Shown piece after piece: positions 42,136 through 51,464 of a DNA stretch of 64,000 nt. This DNA is from Orenia metallireducens (GTDB lineage: Bacteria > Bacillota > Halanaerobiia > Halobacteroidales > Halobacteroidaceae). The first letter of the stretch is position 1. The number at the start of each line of letters is the position of its first letter. The stretch is taken from the NCBI RefSeq assembly GCF_001693735.1, contig NZ_LWDV01000008.1, forward strand, positions 587,224-651,223, written 5' to 3'. The position numbers were made by a program, and so were the translations under genes. The notes under the pieces are model-generated. The model did not search any database, was not told the origin of the DNA, and worked only from the letters and a program-made list of their open reading frames with translations.

Positions 42136-43671
42136 ATGGCTAGAGAAAAGAATTTAGAAGATATTAAGATAATAGCTCCATTAATGTTCTGTGCCTTTTT
42201 TGTATCAATCTCTGGGATTACATATCAGTTAATTATAGGAGGAATATCATCATACCTATTGGGCAATAGTGTCTATCAATTCTCTATAACTATAGGGCTA
42301 TTTATGACGGCTCTAGGAATTGGTTCACTACTCTCAAAGTATGTTGAAGAGGGTTTGATGAGTAAATTTATGTTAGTGGAGACATTACTAGGCTTGGTTG
42401 GTGGAATCTCTGGTGTGCTATTATTCTATAGTTATGCTATTTCGGAGCTTTATATAGTTATAATGTTCTTATTGATTATAACTATTGGTTCATTAACAGG
42501 TTTAGAGTTACCTTTATTGACTAGAATTATTGAGGAGTATGAGGATTTGAAGATAACTCTTGCTAATGTCTTATCGGCCGATTATATTGGAGGATTGATT
42601 GGCTCCTTATTATTTCCTATTATCCTCTTACCTAACTTTGGATTTATTAAGACTAGCTATATTATGGGGATTTTGAATTTAGTTGTAGCAGGAATAGTCT
42701 ATTTTAAATATAGAAACAGGATGAAGCTGGATAAATTCATTGGAGTATTTCTAGTCTTAATTTTAATCTCATTAACTGTTGGAATTATTACAGTTAAGGG
42801 TACTGAAGAGTATATAGAACAGAAGCTATATCAGGATAAGGTAGTCTACTCTAAGCAGAGTAAGTATCAAAAGATTGTAATAACTAAGAATAAAGATGAT
42901 GTTAGGCTATTTTTAAATGGTAATATACAGTTCTCTTCTAGAGATGAATATCGTTACCATGAACCCTTAGTTCATCCTGCTATGAGCCTTGTAAATAGGA
43001 GAAGCAGGATTTTAATTTTGGGTGGTGGAGATGGCTTAGTCGTTAGAGAACTATTGAAGTATCCAGAGGTTGAAGAGATTGATTTAGTAGATTTAGATAA
43101 GAGTATGACCGATCTAGGGCAGAACTCTAAGTATCTACTAAAGTTTAACCAAGGTTCGTTGGCTGATAAGAGGGTTAAGATTTATAACCAGGATGCCTAT
43201 CAGTACTTAGAAGAGAGTGCTAAGAGTTATAATCTAGTAATAGTAGATTTACCAGACCCTAATGACGAAAGTTTGAACAAGCTATATACAGTGAACTTTT
43301 ATCAGATGATATATGATCATTTGAAAAATCAAGGGGTGGTTGTTGTTCAATCTACTTCTCCTTACTTCGCTAGCAGAGCTTTTTGGATGATCCATCATAC
43401 TATTAACAAGGCTGGTTTTTATACTAGACCTTATCATGCTTACTTAGCCTCCTTTGGAGATTGGGGCTTTAACTTAGGAACTAAGGGGTTTGAATTTGAG
43501 GTTAAGGATCTAAAAGTAGAGGTAGATACAAGGTTTTTAACCACAGAGATGTTACCAAGCTTATTTTATTTTGGAGATGATATATTCAAGATTAAGAAAG
43601 AGGTAGGGGTCAATACTTTGACTAGACCGTCATTGATTAGAGAGTATAACCGGGCTTGGGAGGATTATTGA
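42136..43671 (+). CDS. Membrane-bound spermidine-synthase-like protein
   Basis: The 511-residue fusion has seven or so membrane helices in the first ~215 residues (MFCAFFVSISGITYQLIIGG and following). The C-terminal domain is a polyamine aminopropyltransferase: YSKQSKYQKIVITK, SRDEYRYHEPLVHPAM, ILILGGGDGLVVREL, the acidic IDLVDLD and IVDLPDPND (catalytic D-x-P-D-P). It may aminopropylate a membrane-associated amine; soluble SpeE lacks the helices. No SpeD gene is adjacent. ATG 42136 follows GGGGTG; ATG 42094 is in the repeat and unlikely. Only 19 bp separate it from the K+ channel. Confidence 0.85.
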   Translation: MAREKNLEDIKIIAPLMFCAFFVSISGITYQLIIGGISSYLLGNSVYQFSITIGLFMTALGIGSLLSKYVEEGLMSKFMLVETLLGLVGGISGVLLFYSYAISELYIVIMFLLIITIGSLTGLELPLLTRIIEEYEDLKITLANVLSADYIGGLIGSLLFPIILLPNFGFIKTSYIMGILNLVVAGIVYFKYRNRMKLDKFIGVFLVLILISLTVGIITVKGTEEYIEQKLYQDKVVYSKQSKYQKIVITKNKDDVRLFLNGNIQFSSRDEYRYHEPLVHPAMSLVNRRSRILILGGGDGLVVRELLKYPEVEEIDLVDLDKSMTDLGQNSKYLLKFNQGSLADKRVKIYNQDAYQYLEESAKSYNLVIVDLPDPNDESLNKLYTVNFYQMIYDHLKNQGVVVVQSTSPYFASRAFWMIHHTINKAGFYTRPYHAYLASFGDWGFNLGTKGFEFEVKDLKVEVDTRFLTTEMLPSLFYFGDDIFKIKKEVGVNTLTRPSLIREYNRAWEDY

Positions 43672-43690
43672 TTAAGGAGGACATTCTAGA

Positions 43691-44707
43691 ATGTTTAATG
43701 TGTTAGTTCAGTATTTTAAGAAGTTTAAATTTAAATTAGACCGTCATACCTTTCATTGGCTGATATTTATTGCGATTCTTATTATAGTCTCAAGTGCCGC
43801 CTTGATTATGTTGGTAGAGCCTGATGAGCAGTTTGCTAACTTTATAGATGCTTTATGGTGGGCGATTGTAACAGCTACTACTGTTGGTTATGGTGACAAG
43901 TATGCTGTTACTATATTAGGTCGTATCATATCTATTGTAGTTATGTTATTAGGAATTGGAATTGTTGGAGGCATTACAGCAAAATTGGCTGATATCTTTA
44001 TTGACTTTAAAAGAAGAAGGGAGTTAGGTGAATTGGAGGCTGAATATAGTGGTCATATAGTAATTTGTGGTTGGAGCAATAAAGCTAAGGAGATAATCAA
44101 TCAGATTTTAAATGAGGATATTGATAGAAAGCAGATAGTCTTAGTTGCTGATATTGAGCGAGACCCTTTTCCAGATAATAATTTGGTACATTTTGTTCGT
44201 GGTGATATTACCAGAGAAGAGGTTCTCAAAAGAGCTGGTGTGCAAAGGGCTAAAAGCGCAATTGTCTTAAATTCTGATGAGAATGATGCTACCACTGTAT
44301 TGACAGTACTGACTATCGAAACTCTTAATCCTGATATCTATACTATAGCTGAGATTAGCAGTAGTGAGAACAAAATTCATTTAAAAAATGCTAATGTTGA
44401 TGAGATAATAGTCAACAATCAAATTAATAGTCAATTAATGGTGCGTTCAGCTTTGTATCAGGGGACGTCCCAAGTTATCAGTGAACTATTATCAAATGAG
44501 AGTGGTAATGAGATTTATATCTTTGCTGCTGATAAGCAGGATGTAGGCAAGATTTTTTTAGATGTATTTACCAAATATAAACGAGAAGATGATATAATTC
44601 TATTAGGAATTAAACGGAAAGATAAGATTATCACTAATCCTGCTAATGATGAAGAAGTAAAGAGTGGAGATAAGTACTTTTATATTGCTAAAACTAAAGC
44701 TAAATAA
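43691..44707 (+). CDS. Potassium channel with RCK/TrkA domain
   Basis: The 338-residue two-helix ion channel has helix 1 (LIFIAILIIVSSAALIM), the pore with selectivity filter TATTVGYGDKYA (TVGYG at 64-68) and helix 2. An RCK N domain follows (HIVICGWSNKAKEIINQIL and FVRGDITREEVLKRAGV), then a C-terminal RCK-C-like part. It should form tetrameric, ligand-gated K+ channels of the MthK/Kch type. It ends the PspA/SpeE-like cluster and is co-transcribed with the SpeE-like gene (19 bp spacing, AAGGAGG site). Confidence 0.92.
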   Translation: MFNVLVQYFKKFKFKLDRHTFHWLIFIAILIIVSSAALIMLVEPDEQFANFIDALWWAIVTATTVGYGDKYAVTILGRIISIVVMLLGIGIVGGITAKLADIFIDFKRRRELGELEAEYSGHIVICGWSNKAKEIINQILNEDIDRKQIVLVADIERDPFPDNNLVHFVRGDITREEVLKRAGVQRAKSAIVLNSDENDATTVLTVLTIETLNPDIYTIAEISSSENKIHLKNANVDEIIVNNQINSQLMVRSALYQGTSQVISELLSNESGNEIYIFAADKQDVGKIFLDVFTKYKREDDIILLGIKRKDKIITNPANDEEVKSGDKYFYIAKTKAK

Positions 44708-45033
44708 GATTTTTGAGGGAAGCCGTGGGGCTTCTTTTTCTTTTTGGGGAATATTCTGTTATTTGACTTTAGAGTGAAGCTTAATGGGTGTAAAATACAG
44801 TGACGAGTAACAGATGATAGGTTAAGTTTTTTTATTTGTTGCTTGTCACTTATTACTCATTACTAAATTATCGTATTATCTACCTTTAATTTCATAATTA
44901 AATCTGATTCTAAAGTTGGGGCTGTGTATCGATTTAAATCACTATTTTCATATTTATATTCAATTAATTTCAAATATGATTATCAAAATTGGCATTGCTA
45001 AAATATACTATTATCAGAAAGGAGGGAAAGAGG
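44708..45033. other. Intergenic region with terminator
   Basis: After the terminator at 44719-44741 no gene is seen. A segment CTTGTCACTTATTACTCATTAC and TTGACTTTAGAGTGAAGC recall other intergenic repeats in the window. The Lon-family gene's ribosome site is at its end. Confidence 0.45.
44719..44741 (+). terminator. Terminator after the K+ channel gene
   Basis: GAAGCC and GGCTTC form a stem with a 4-nt loop, followed by TTTTTCTTTTT. Confidence 0.8.
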
Positions 45034-47421
45034 ATGAATGAGTATAGATTGAGTGTTGAACGTTTGAAGAATAGATGTACTTTAGAGGGAATTGATTTTG
45101 AAACAACAGCAGATGTTGAACCTGCTAAAGAGATTATTGGACAAAAGGAAGCTGTTAAGGCGATAAATTTTGGGCTAGATATCGATCATCCTGGTTATAA
45201 TATTTTTGTTGTTAATTTTTCTGGTTGTAAGGAATTAGAATATATTAAAGCCTTGGTAAGTAAGAAGGCCCAAGGGGAAAGAAAGTCGGTTGATTGGTGT
45301 TATGTCTATAACTTCTCTAATCCAAGTAAGCCTAGATATTTAAAGTTGGCAGTAGGATTAGGAAGAGAGTTTAAAAGAGATATGGAAGATCTTATAGATA
45401 ATATAGAGGGTGATATTGCTGAATTATTTGCTGGAGAAGAGTATATTAAACAGAAGAGAGAGATAAAGAGTAAATATCAGAAGATAAGTACTGGACTTAT
45501 CAATACAGTTCAAGAGAAAGTCAAGGAGGCTGGTTATCTCTTAGAGAGGGAGAAAGGTGGTTTTGCGATTATCCCTATCAAAGATGATGAAAGTCCAATG
45601 AGAGAAGAAGAGTATAAGAACTTATCACAGAAAGAGCAGGATCAGATCAATGAAGATACTAGAAAGATTCAACAGTTATTAGACCAATCTTTTACTAAAA
45701 TTGAGAAATGGAATGAAGAATTTACTAAAGAGATTGAGAGTCTGGATTATCAATTAGCTGAAAATATTATAGATAACTATTTAGATGAGTTGATTCAAAA
45801 ATATTCAGATTTTGATAAAGTAGTAGATTATTTAGGTGAGGTAAGAGATGATATATTACATAATTTGGATGATTTTAAAGAACCTGATGAGCCAAATAAC
45901 TCTTTATTATTCTTTGCAGAGGATAACAGTAAAGATTATTCTACAAAATATGAGGTCAATCTCTTAGTTGATAATAGCAATGTAGAGGGAAGCCCAGTAA
46001 TTGTAGAGAGTAACCCTACCTATTATAATTTAAATGGTAGAGTTGAATATAGTAATAAATCTGGAGAGTTAGCTACAGATTTTACCCATATCCGCTCAGG
46101 TTCTTTGCATCAAGCTAATGGGGGATATTTAATTTTAGAAGCTAAAGATTTATTAACCAATTTTAAGTCATGGCAGTTGATTAAGAGGGTCTTAAAGTCT
46201 AGAAGATTGAAGATGGAGCATATAGGTGAAGAATTCGATAAGATTCCTCTAGCAACCTTAGAGCCTCAACCGATACCTATCGATGTTAAGATTGTAATTA
46301 TTGGAGATATTGAGTTATACTATCTTCTTTATCAATATGATCAAGAGTTTAAAGAGTTATTTAAAGTAAAGTCTGATTTTAAAAGAGAGATGGAGCTAAG
46401 TCAAGAGAGTACTTATCAGATAGTCCAATTTATCAGTCGTGAGTGCCAAGAGAATGGTTTTTTACACCTTAACCGTCAGGCTGTAGCTAAGATAATCGAG
46501 TATCTTTCCCGAAGAGTAGATAGTCAGAAGAAGGTTACTACTAAATTTACAATCATAACTGATCTATTATGTGAAGCAGATGAATGGGCTAGGTTGGAGG
46601 GAAGAGATATAATTGGTAAAGAAGAGATAGAAAAGAGTATAATTGAGAGAATTAAGCGTTCTTCCAATTATGAAGAGAGAATACAGGAATTATATCGTAA
46701 ACACAAGTTATTAATTGAAAGTGAAGGATGGAAGGTAGGAGAGATCAATGGTCTATCGGTATTGGACTTAGGTGAATATTCTTTTGGTAAGCCTGTTAAG
46801 ATTACAGCATCGGTCTATAAAGGTAATCGTGGAGTCGTTAATATTGAAAGGGAGACAAAGATGAGTGGTAAGATTCATAATAAAGGACTATTGATCTTAA
46901 CGGCTTATTTAGGTGAGAAGTTTGCCCAAGAGGTACCGCTATCTTTATCAGCTAGTCTCTGCTTTGAACAGCTCTATTCGGGAATAGATGGTGATAGTGC
47001 TTCAAGTACTGAGCTATATGTTCTATTGTCAGCTTTAGCAGAGGTTCCAATCAATCAGGGAATAGCAGTAACTGGTTCTATCAATCAAAAAGGAGAGGTC
47101 CAACCAATTGGTGGTGTCAATGAGAAGATAGAAGGATTCTTCAAACTATGTAAGAGTAGAGGGTTAACTGGTGAGCAAGGTGTAATAATTCCAATCCAGA
47201 ATGTTGAAGATTTGATGCTATCTGATGAGGTGATAGCAGCAGTAGCGAAAGAGGAGTTTAATATCTATGCTATTAGCAATGTAGAAGAGGGACTTGAGAT
47301 TCTAACAGGTAAGAAAGCTGGTCAAGTTCAAGATAACGGAACATACCCTGAAGGAACTATTAATTATCTCGTTCAAGAAAAGATAAATAAATGGTCTAAA
47401 GATAATAATGAAGAAGAATAG
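45034..47421 (+). CDS. Lon-family (AAA_32/LonB-like) protease with degenerate P-loop
   Basis: The 795-residue protein has an N-terminal AAA_32 ATPase region, a helical insert rich in Lys and Glu, and a C-terminal Lon protease domain. The catalytic dyad is visible as Ser in YSGIDGDSASSTELYVLLSA and Lys in GGVNEKIEGFF. GGYLILEAKDLL matches the family's second AAA segment. The usual Walker A is replaced by NIFVVNFSGCKELEYIK (about residues 56-72), where relatives have a G-x-x-G-T-G-[RK]-[ST]-like stretch. ATP binding may be lost or handled differently. ATG 45034 follows AAAGGAGGGAAAG. Confidence 0.85.
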   Translation: MNEYRLSVERLKNRCTLEGIDFETTADVEPAKEIIGQKEAVKAINFGLDIDHPGYNIFVVNFSGCKELEYIKALVSKKAQGERKSVDWCYVYNFSNPSKPRYLKLAVGLGREFKRDMEDLIDNIEGDIAELFAGEEYIKQKREIKSKYQKISTGLINTVQEKVKEAGYLLEREKGGFAIIPIKDDESPMREEEYKNLSQKEQDQINEDTRKIQQLLDQSFTKIEKWNEEFTKEIESLDYQLAENIIDNYLDELIQKYSDFDKVVDYLGEVRDDILHNLDDFKEPDEPNNSLLFFAEDNSKDYSTKYEVNLLVDNSNVEGSPVIVESNPTYYNLNGRVEYSNKSGELATDFTHIRSGSLHQANGGYLILEAKDLLTNFKSWQLIKRVLKSRRLKMEHIGEEFDKIPLATLEPQPIPIDVKIVIIGDIELYYLLYQYDQEFKELFKVKSDFKREMELSQESTYQIVQFISRECQENGFLHLNRQAVAKIIEYLSRRVDSQKKVTTKFTIITDLLCEADEWARLEGRDIIGKEEIEKSIIERIKRSSNYEERIQELYRKHKLLIESEGWKVGEINGLSVLDLGEYSFGKPVKITASVYKGNRGVVNIERETKMSGKIHNKGLLILTAYLGEKFAQEVPLSLSASLCFEQLYSGIDGDSASSTELYVLLSALAEVPINQGIAVTGSINQKGEVQPIGGVNEKIEGFFKLCKSRGLTGEQGVIIPIQNVEDLMLSDEVIAAVAKEEFNIYAISNVEEGLEILTGKKAGQVQDNGTYPEGTINYLVQEKINKWSKDNNEEE

Positions 47422-47430
47422 TCTAAATGA

Positions 47431-47456
47431 AAAGCGACCTTTAAGGTCGCTTTCTT
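47431..47456 (+). terminator. Terminator after the Lon-family gene
   Basis: AAAGCGACCT pairs with AGGTCGCTTT around a 3-nt loop and is followed by TCTTGTCTT. It may also serve the convergent exporter genes. Confidence 0.75.
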
Positions 47457-47496
47457 GTCTTATTAAATGATTAGATTATTTGTTCTATTTACTGGC

Positions 47497-47943
47497 TTAA
47501 GAGTTTATCTTTCTTTTAAATTCCTTGTAATATCTAGCTCCTGCCCCTACAATAGCCGTAGCAAAGGCGATAGCACCAGCTATCATTAAGGTGTTAATTC
47601 CCTTTTCTAGGCCTTTGATGTATTCACCTTGGAGGATAAAGAGCATAGTATTATAGGCAGGTATTCCTGGTACCAAGGGAATAATCCCAGCTATAACAAA
47701 GATGGTTACAGGGATTTTCATTATTCTAGCAAATATCTCACTACAAATTCCTACAATAATAGATGCTATAAAAGATGAGATAACAACATTGTAAGAGGTT
47801 AGCTGTTCAAGGATGATAAAGCTCCCCCAACAGATAGTACCAGTTAACCCTAATAGCCATAAACTCTTCTTAGGTGCTTGAAAGATAGAACCAAAGGTTA
47901 TTACTGTGATAAAAGAAGCCAATAATTCTAATATAATATTCAT
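47497..47943 (-). CDS. Threonine/serine exporter, small subunit (ThrE_2/DUF3815)
   Basis: This 148-residue membrane protein of about four helices has FGSIFQAPKKSLWLLGLTGTICW, VGICSEIFARIMKIPVTIFVIAGIIPLVPG and the conserved IPLVPGIPAYNTM split across that region. It is the C-terminal half of a split ThrE-like exporter (YjjB-like). The ATG overlaps the upstream gene's stop by 4 nt (ATGA), giving translational coupling. Export of threonine/serine is the characterised role of fused ThrE; other substrates are possible. Confidence 0.85.
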   Translation of the reverse strand: MNIILELLASFITVITFGSIFQAPKKSLWLLGLTGTICWGSFIILEQLTSYNVVISSFIASIIVGICSEIFARIMKIPVTIFVIAGIIPLVPGIPAYNTMLFILQGEYIKGLEKGINTLMIAGAIAFATAIVGAGARYYKEFKRKINS

Positions 47944-48698
47944 CGATAAAGCACCCCCAAAGAGAGAGCTGCTCCCACAGCCAAGCTAATAGCAATTAAG
48001 GTTGCTTCAATACCTCGACTAGTAGCTGAAATAAGATCTCCACTGATTGCATCACGGATAGAGTTGGTTAAAGCAACCCCTGGGACGAAGGGTAAGATGG
48101 CACTTACTGTTATTATCCCTAGATTATCGCCCAAGCCATGTTTATAACAGAATAATGAGATGATTCCTCCAATAAATCCTGCTACTATTTCAGGGATAAA
48201 GTTGATATCCCCTAAAAATCCCATCTTTTTGATAACAATTTGGGCACCTAAGCTGGCTAAGATTGAAGGAATTATATTGATATAACTTGCTCTCATTAAG
48301 ATAACATTCATAGAGACTCCAAAAGAGATAAATAATAATCCAAACTTTAATTTTGTTTTAGGTTTTCCTTCATTTATAGCCCTTAATTCAGCCATTGCTT
48401 CTTGGTAAGTTAGGGTTTTTGCTTGTAAGTTTCGTGAAAAGCTATTGACTTGACTTATTTTAGTCAAATTTATCCTTCTTTTATGTATTCTTTTGACTAT
48501 TGTTTCTGAGCTACCCTGCCCATCATCGATTGAGATAAAGATACCAGTTGGCGTTACTAAACTATCTACATACTTTATCCCATAGGCATGGCAGATACGA
48601 TTCATAGTATCTTCAGTTCTATATATCTCTCCACCATTACTGAGAATGATATTTCCAGCATAAGCTGCAATATTTAAGATCTGCTTTGGTGCAATCAT
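47940..48698 (-). CDS. Threonine/serine exporter, large subunit (ThrE/DUF1212)
   Basis: The 252-residue protein has a cytosolic N-terminal segment (LSNGGEIYRTEDTMNRICHAYG, VTPTGIFISI) and five or so helices, ending with LPFVPGVALTNSIRDAISGDLISA. The pattern is typical of the YjjP/DUF1212 half. With the following gene it forms a two-component exporter complex. AAAGGGGTGT precedes the ATG. Confidence 0.87.
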   Translation of the reverse strand: MIAPKQILNIAAYAGNIILSNGGEIYRTEDTMNRICHAYGIKYVDSLVTPTGIFISIDDGQGSSETIVKRIHKRRINLTKISQVNSFSRNLQAKTLTYQEAMAELRAINEGKPKTKLKFGLLFISFGVSMNVILMRASYINIIPSILASLGAQIVIKKMGFLGDINFIPEIVAGFIGGIISLFCYKHGLGDNLGIITVSAILPFVPGVALTNSIRDAISGDLISATSRGIEATLIAISLAVGAALSLGVLYR

Positions 48699-48930
48699 TT
48701 TAACACCCCTTTTATTAGAAATAAGCTTTCTCTATTGTAACATAAGTTAAGGTGGAATTTAAAGTAAGTTTTGATTTTAATTTTAGTTTTTATATGACAT
48801 ATATGAGTTGGTTTTAGAGGATATCCTTCAAAAAATGTCTTTTAATTGAATTGATTAAAGATTTGCTCACTTTTTTAAAGTAAGAATATCTCTCTATTGA
48901 TTCATTTTTATTTACTGATAGTTATAATAA

Positions 48931-48956
48931 AAAAACCGCCAAAATGGCGATTTTTT
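48931..48956 (-). terminator. Terminator of the first UPF0180 gene
   Basis: CGCC/GGCG with A/T arms (AAAAATCGCC ATTTT GGCGGTTTTT on the minus strand) starts at the stop codon of the gene and runs into a T-tract. Confidence 0.7.
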
Positions 48957-49197
48957 AAACCAATCTATCTTTGAGTTCACTTTTAACCTCTTCTGCTGAA
49001 AGTCCTTTAGCGTTGATAATTTGGGCTTTGCTTTGGATATTAGACATATTCATCATATTATTGTCTGCTCCTGTAACTACAATTGCATCAACATTCTGCA
49101 TAGTATTGTTATTTAAGTCAGCTACCTCAAAACCATCTTTCTTTAATGCTTCTTTGATATTTGATAAAGAACCTTCTACTGCAATTTTACCCTTCAT
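48955..49197 (-). CDS. UPF0180 family protein, copy 1
   Basis: The 80-residue protein begins KGKIAVEGSLSNIKEALKKDGF, then ADLNNNTMQNVDAIVVTGADNNMM and ends in INAKGLSAEEVKSELKDRL. This matches the small UPF0180 (YkuS-like) family of spore-forming Firmicutes, of unknown function. A second paralogue lies immediately upstream (49355). Each has its own terminator and AGGGGCGAC ribosome site. The genes are tandem duplicates that have diverged to about one-third identity. Confidence 0.8.
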   Translation of the reverse strand: MKGKIAVEGSLSNIKEALKKDGFEVADLNNNTMQNVDAIVVTGADNNMMNMSNIQSKAQIINAKGLSAEEVKSELKDRLV

Positions 49198-49326
49198 ATA
49201 AAGTCGCCCCTTTAATTAATATTTTTATTGTTTTTTAAAATTTAATCCTTTAATATTTTGGCCTTAAATTATTAATAGAATACATTAATTTTCATAATTA
49301 ATACTAATTAATAAACCTATAAATTA

Positions 49327-49354
49327 AAATAACCGCCTTATAAGGCGGTTATTT
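49327..49354. terminator. 28-bp perfect palindrome after UPF0180 copy 2
   Basis: AAAATAACCGCCTTA/TAAGGCGGTTATTTT abuts the TAG stop codon of the minus-strand gene and ends in A/T runs. Confidence 0.8.
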
Positions 49355-49606
49355 CTAAATCAATCCAGATACTCCATTTTCAATCATATTCTTTATCTCT
49401 TCAGCAGAATGACCTTGACCATTGATTATTGGAGTAGCAATTTCTCTCTTCTCCATTAAGTCATGGTCATCTCCATTGGTAATAACTGCTGAAACATCTC
49501 CTAGATTATCAGCATTTAAATCATCAATCTCATAACCATATAGGTGAAGATGCTTCTTTAAATTTGATAAGCTCCCATCCACTGCAATTCTACGATTGAT
49601 ATCCAT
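49355..49606 (-). CDS. UPF0180 family protein, copy 2
   Basis: The 83-residue paralogue of copy 1 has MDINRRIAVDGSLSNLKKHL, EIDDLNADNLGDVSAVITNG and INGQGHSAEEIKNMIENG. Shared features with copy 1 include IAV-GSLSN, the GA/ND-containing loop and the SAEEVK/SAEEIK helix. Function is unknown. AGGCGGTCG precedes the ATG. Confidence 0.8.
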   Translation of the reverse strand: MDINRRIAVDGSLSNLKKHLHLYGYEIDDLNADNLGDVSAVITNGDDHDLMEKREIATPIINGQGHSAEEIKNMIENGVSGLI

Positions 49607-49942
49607 AATTTAACGACCGCCTTTCTTGTTAAGTGTTTTATTATAAATTCTTTTATTATTTTGGCTTTAAGCCTAATATAAAATACATGAAGTTCTGGTA
49701 TTTATTTTATTTTTGATTGGTATGAATTACTAATTATTGATAATTTGATAATAATCTCTGATTTTTATTTAGAACTTTAATTAAGTTGACTAATATAGTT
49801 ATTTAAAATAATTAAATGGTATCTTTAAAGATTAATACTTTTAAGCTCTATTTAATATAATGTAGATAAAGCTTTGATTTTTCAGCTATTTTTATCAATT
49901 ATTTCAAGGGCAGTGTCTTAAGTGGGGAGGAGGGAAGCTTTT
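49607..49942. other. Intergenic region between divergent genes
   Basis: About 335 bp, AT-rich, without a coding frame or recognised repeat. It must contain promoters for UPF0180 copy 2 and the GGDEF/HD-GYP gene. Confidence 0.4.
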
Positions 49943-51376
49943 GTGAGTAGTTCGCACAAAGGAGTAAAGAAGGATAAGAGAAGTAATTTAAATACAAGTA
50001 CTAATATTTATCGAGTCTTGTTTGAAGAGACGGCCACTGCTATGTTAATCAGTGATGAGGATAATCGGATATCCTTGGTCAATAGAGAGTTAGAGAATTT
50101 AATTGGCTATTCTAAAGATGAGTTGGAAGGAAAGATGGGTTTGGAAGATTTTATTAGGTTAGAAGACGTAAAAAAGATTAACTGCTACTACAAACAGCGT
50201 AGAAGAGATGATGATATCACTAATAATTATGAGGTTGAAATTATTCACAAATTAGGAATAGAGAGAATAGCATTACTACAAATTAGCTTGATTAATAATT
50301 GTAAGAGAAGTATAATATCTTTAATAGATATCACAGAGCGTAAGAGGTTAGAGGAGAAAATGATTTATTTAGGCTATCATGATGATTTGACAGGGCTTTA
50401 TAATCGTTATTATTATGAAGAGATGATTGGAAAATTAAATAGGGTAGATAAACTACCATTAAGTATAGTCATTGCAGATAGTAACTGCTTGAAGATGGTC
50501 AATGATACTTTTGGACATGAAGCAGGGGATAGAGTTATACAGATTATAGCTGATATTTTGCAGGACAATACTAGAGAGAAGGATATCGTAGCCCGTTGGG
50601 GTGGCGATGAATTTGGTATCTTATTACCTAATACCTCATTGAGAGATGCAATTAAAATTATTGAGAGAATACGAGTATCATGTAGAAAGTGGGATAAAGG
50701 ATTAGTAACTCCTAGCATTGCTTTAGGCGTAGCTACTAAGACAGAGGTTGATCAATGTATAAGAAAGATAATTAATATAGCAGAAAATAGAATGTATAAT
50801 GATAAATTAAAGAATAAAAGAAGTGTAGATAATTCATTGATTATCTCCTTAGAAAGGTCTTTATTGAGCAAAGATCATGAAATTGGCAAGCATATTAGAA
50901 GGGTAAGAACCTTGGCTTTGAAATTTGGGAAGGCTTTAAATCTATCTTCAGAAGAGTTGAAGAATCTCTCTTTATTAGCTCGCTTACACGACATTGGTAA
51001 ATTAGGAGTATCAGAGAGGATATTTAATAAGAAGGATGCTTTGACTGTTGAAGAGTTGGATCAACTCAAAAGGCATTGTGAAATCGGTTATCGAGTTGTT
51101 AGGAACTTTCAGGAACTATTACCTATTGCTAACTCTATTTTATTTCATCACGAGCGATGGGATGGAAAAGGTTATCCTCAAGGGTTGGAGGGAAAAGAGA
51201 TACCGCTTTTAGCAAGGATTATCAGTATAGTAGACTTCTATGAAATGATAACTAGAGAGAGAAGCTATCAGAAGAAAAATTCTCACAAAGAGGCTCTAGA
51301 AGAGCTAGAAAAGCATAAAGGAACAAAATTTGATCCAGAATTAGTAGATAAGTTTATTAATAGTAATATTTTTTAA
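49943..51376 (+). CDS. PAS-GGDEF-HD-GYP cyclic-di-GMP protein
   Basis: The ~477-residue cytosolic protein has no membrane helix. A PAS domain (about 25-140, LFEETATAMLISDEDNRISL) is followed by a GGDEF domain with intact WGGDEFGI, so cyclase activity is possible. The HD-GYP phosphodiesterase domain has LHDIGKLGV and HHERWDGKGYPQG. Synthesis and breakdown of c-di-GMP could both reside here, tuned by PAS. I chose GTG 49943, after GGGGAGGAGGG; GTG 49922 is in frame but lies within that site. The stop codon is the left edge of a palindromic terminator. Confidence 0.9.
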   Translation: MSSSHKGVKKDKRSNLNTSTNIYRVLFEETATAMLISDEDNRISLVNRELENLIGYSKDELEGKMGLEDFIRLEDVKKINCYYKQRRRDDDITNNYEVEIIHKLGIERIALLQISLINNCKRSIISLIDITERKRLEEKMIYLGYHDDLTGLYNRYYYEEMIGKLNRVDKLPLSIVIADSNCLKMVNDTFGHEAGDRVIQIIADILQDNTREKDIVARWGGDEFGILLPNTSLRDAIKIIERIRVSCRKWDKGLVTPSIALGVATKTEVDQCIRKIINIAENRMYNDKLKNKRSVDNSLIISLERSLLSKDHEIGKHIRRVRTLALKFGKALNLSSEELKNLSLLARLHDIGKLGVSERIFNKKDALTVEELDQLKRHCEIGYRVVRNFQELLPIANSILFHHERWDGKGYPQGLEGKEIPLLARIISIVDFYEMITRERSYQKKNSHKEALEELEKHKGTKFDPELVDKFINSNIF

Positions 51377-51417
51377 GAGAGCAACTCTAATTATATATAA
51401 TTAGAGTTGCTCTCTTA
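51374..51417. terminator. 44-bp perfect palindrome beginning at a stop codon
   Basis: It starts with the TAA of the GGDEF/HD-GYP gene and is symmetric around 51395/51396 (AAGAGAGCAACTCTAATTA and its complement). It can serve both this gene and the convergent DUF815 gene. Confidence 0.85.
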
Positions 51418-51464
51418 TTCTTAGTTAAGTTATTTATTCAAAATGAATTGAATCAACTTTAGAG

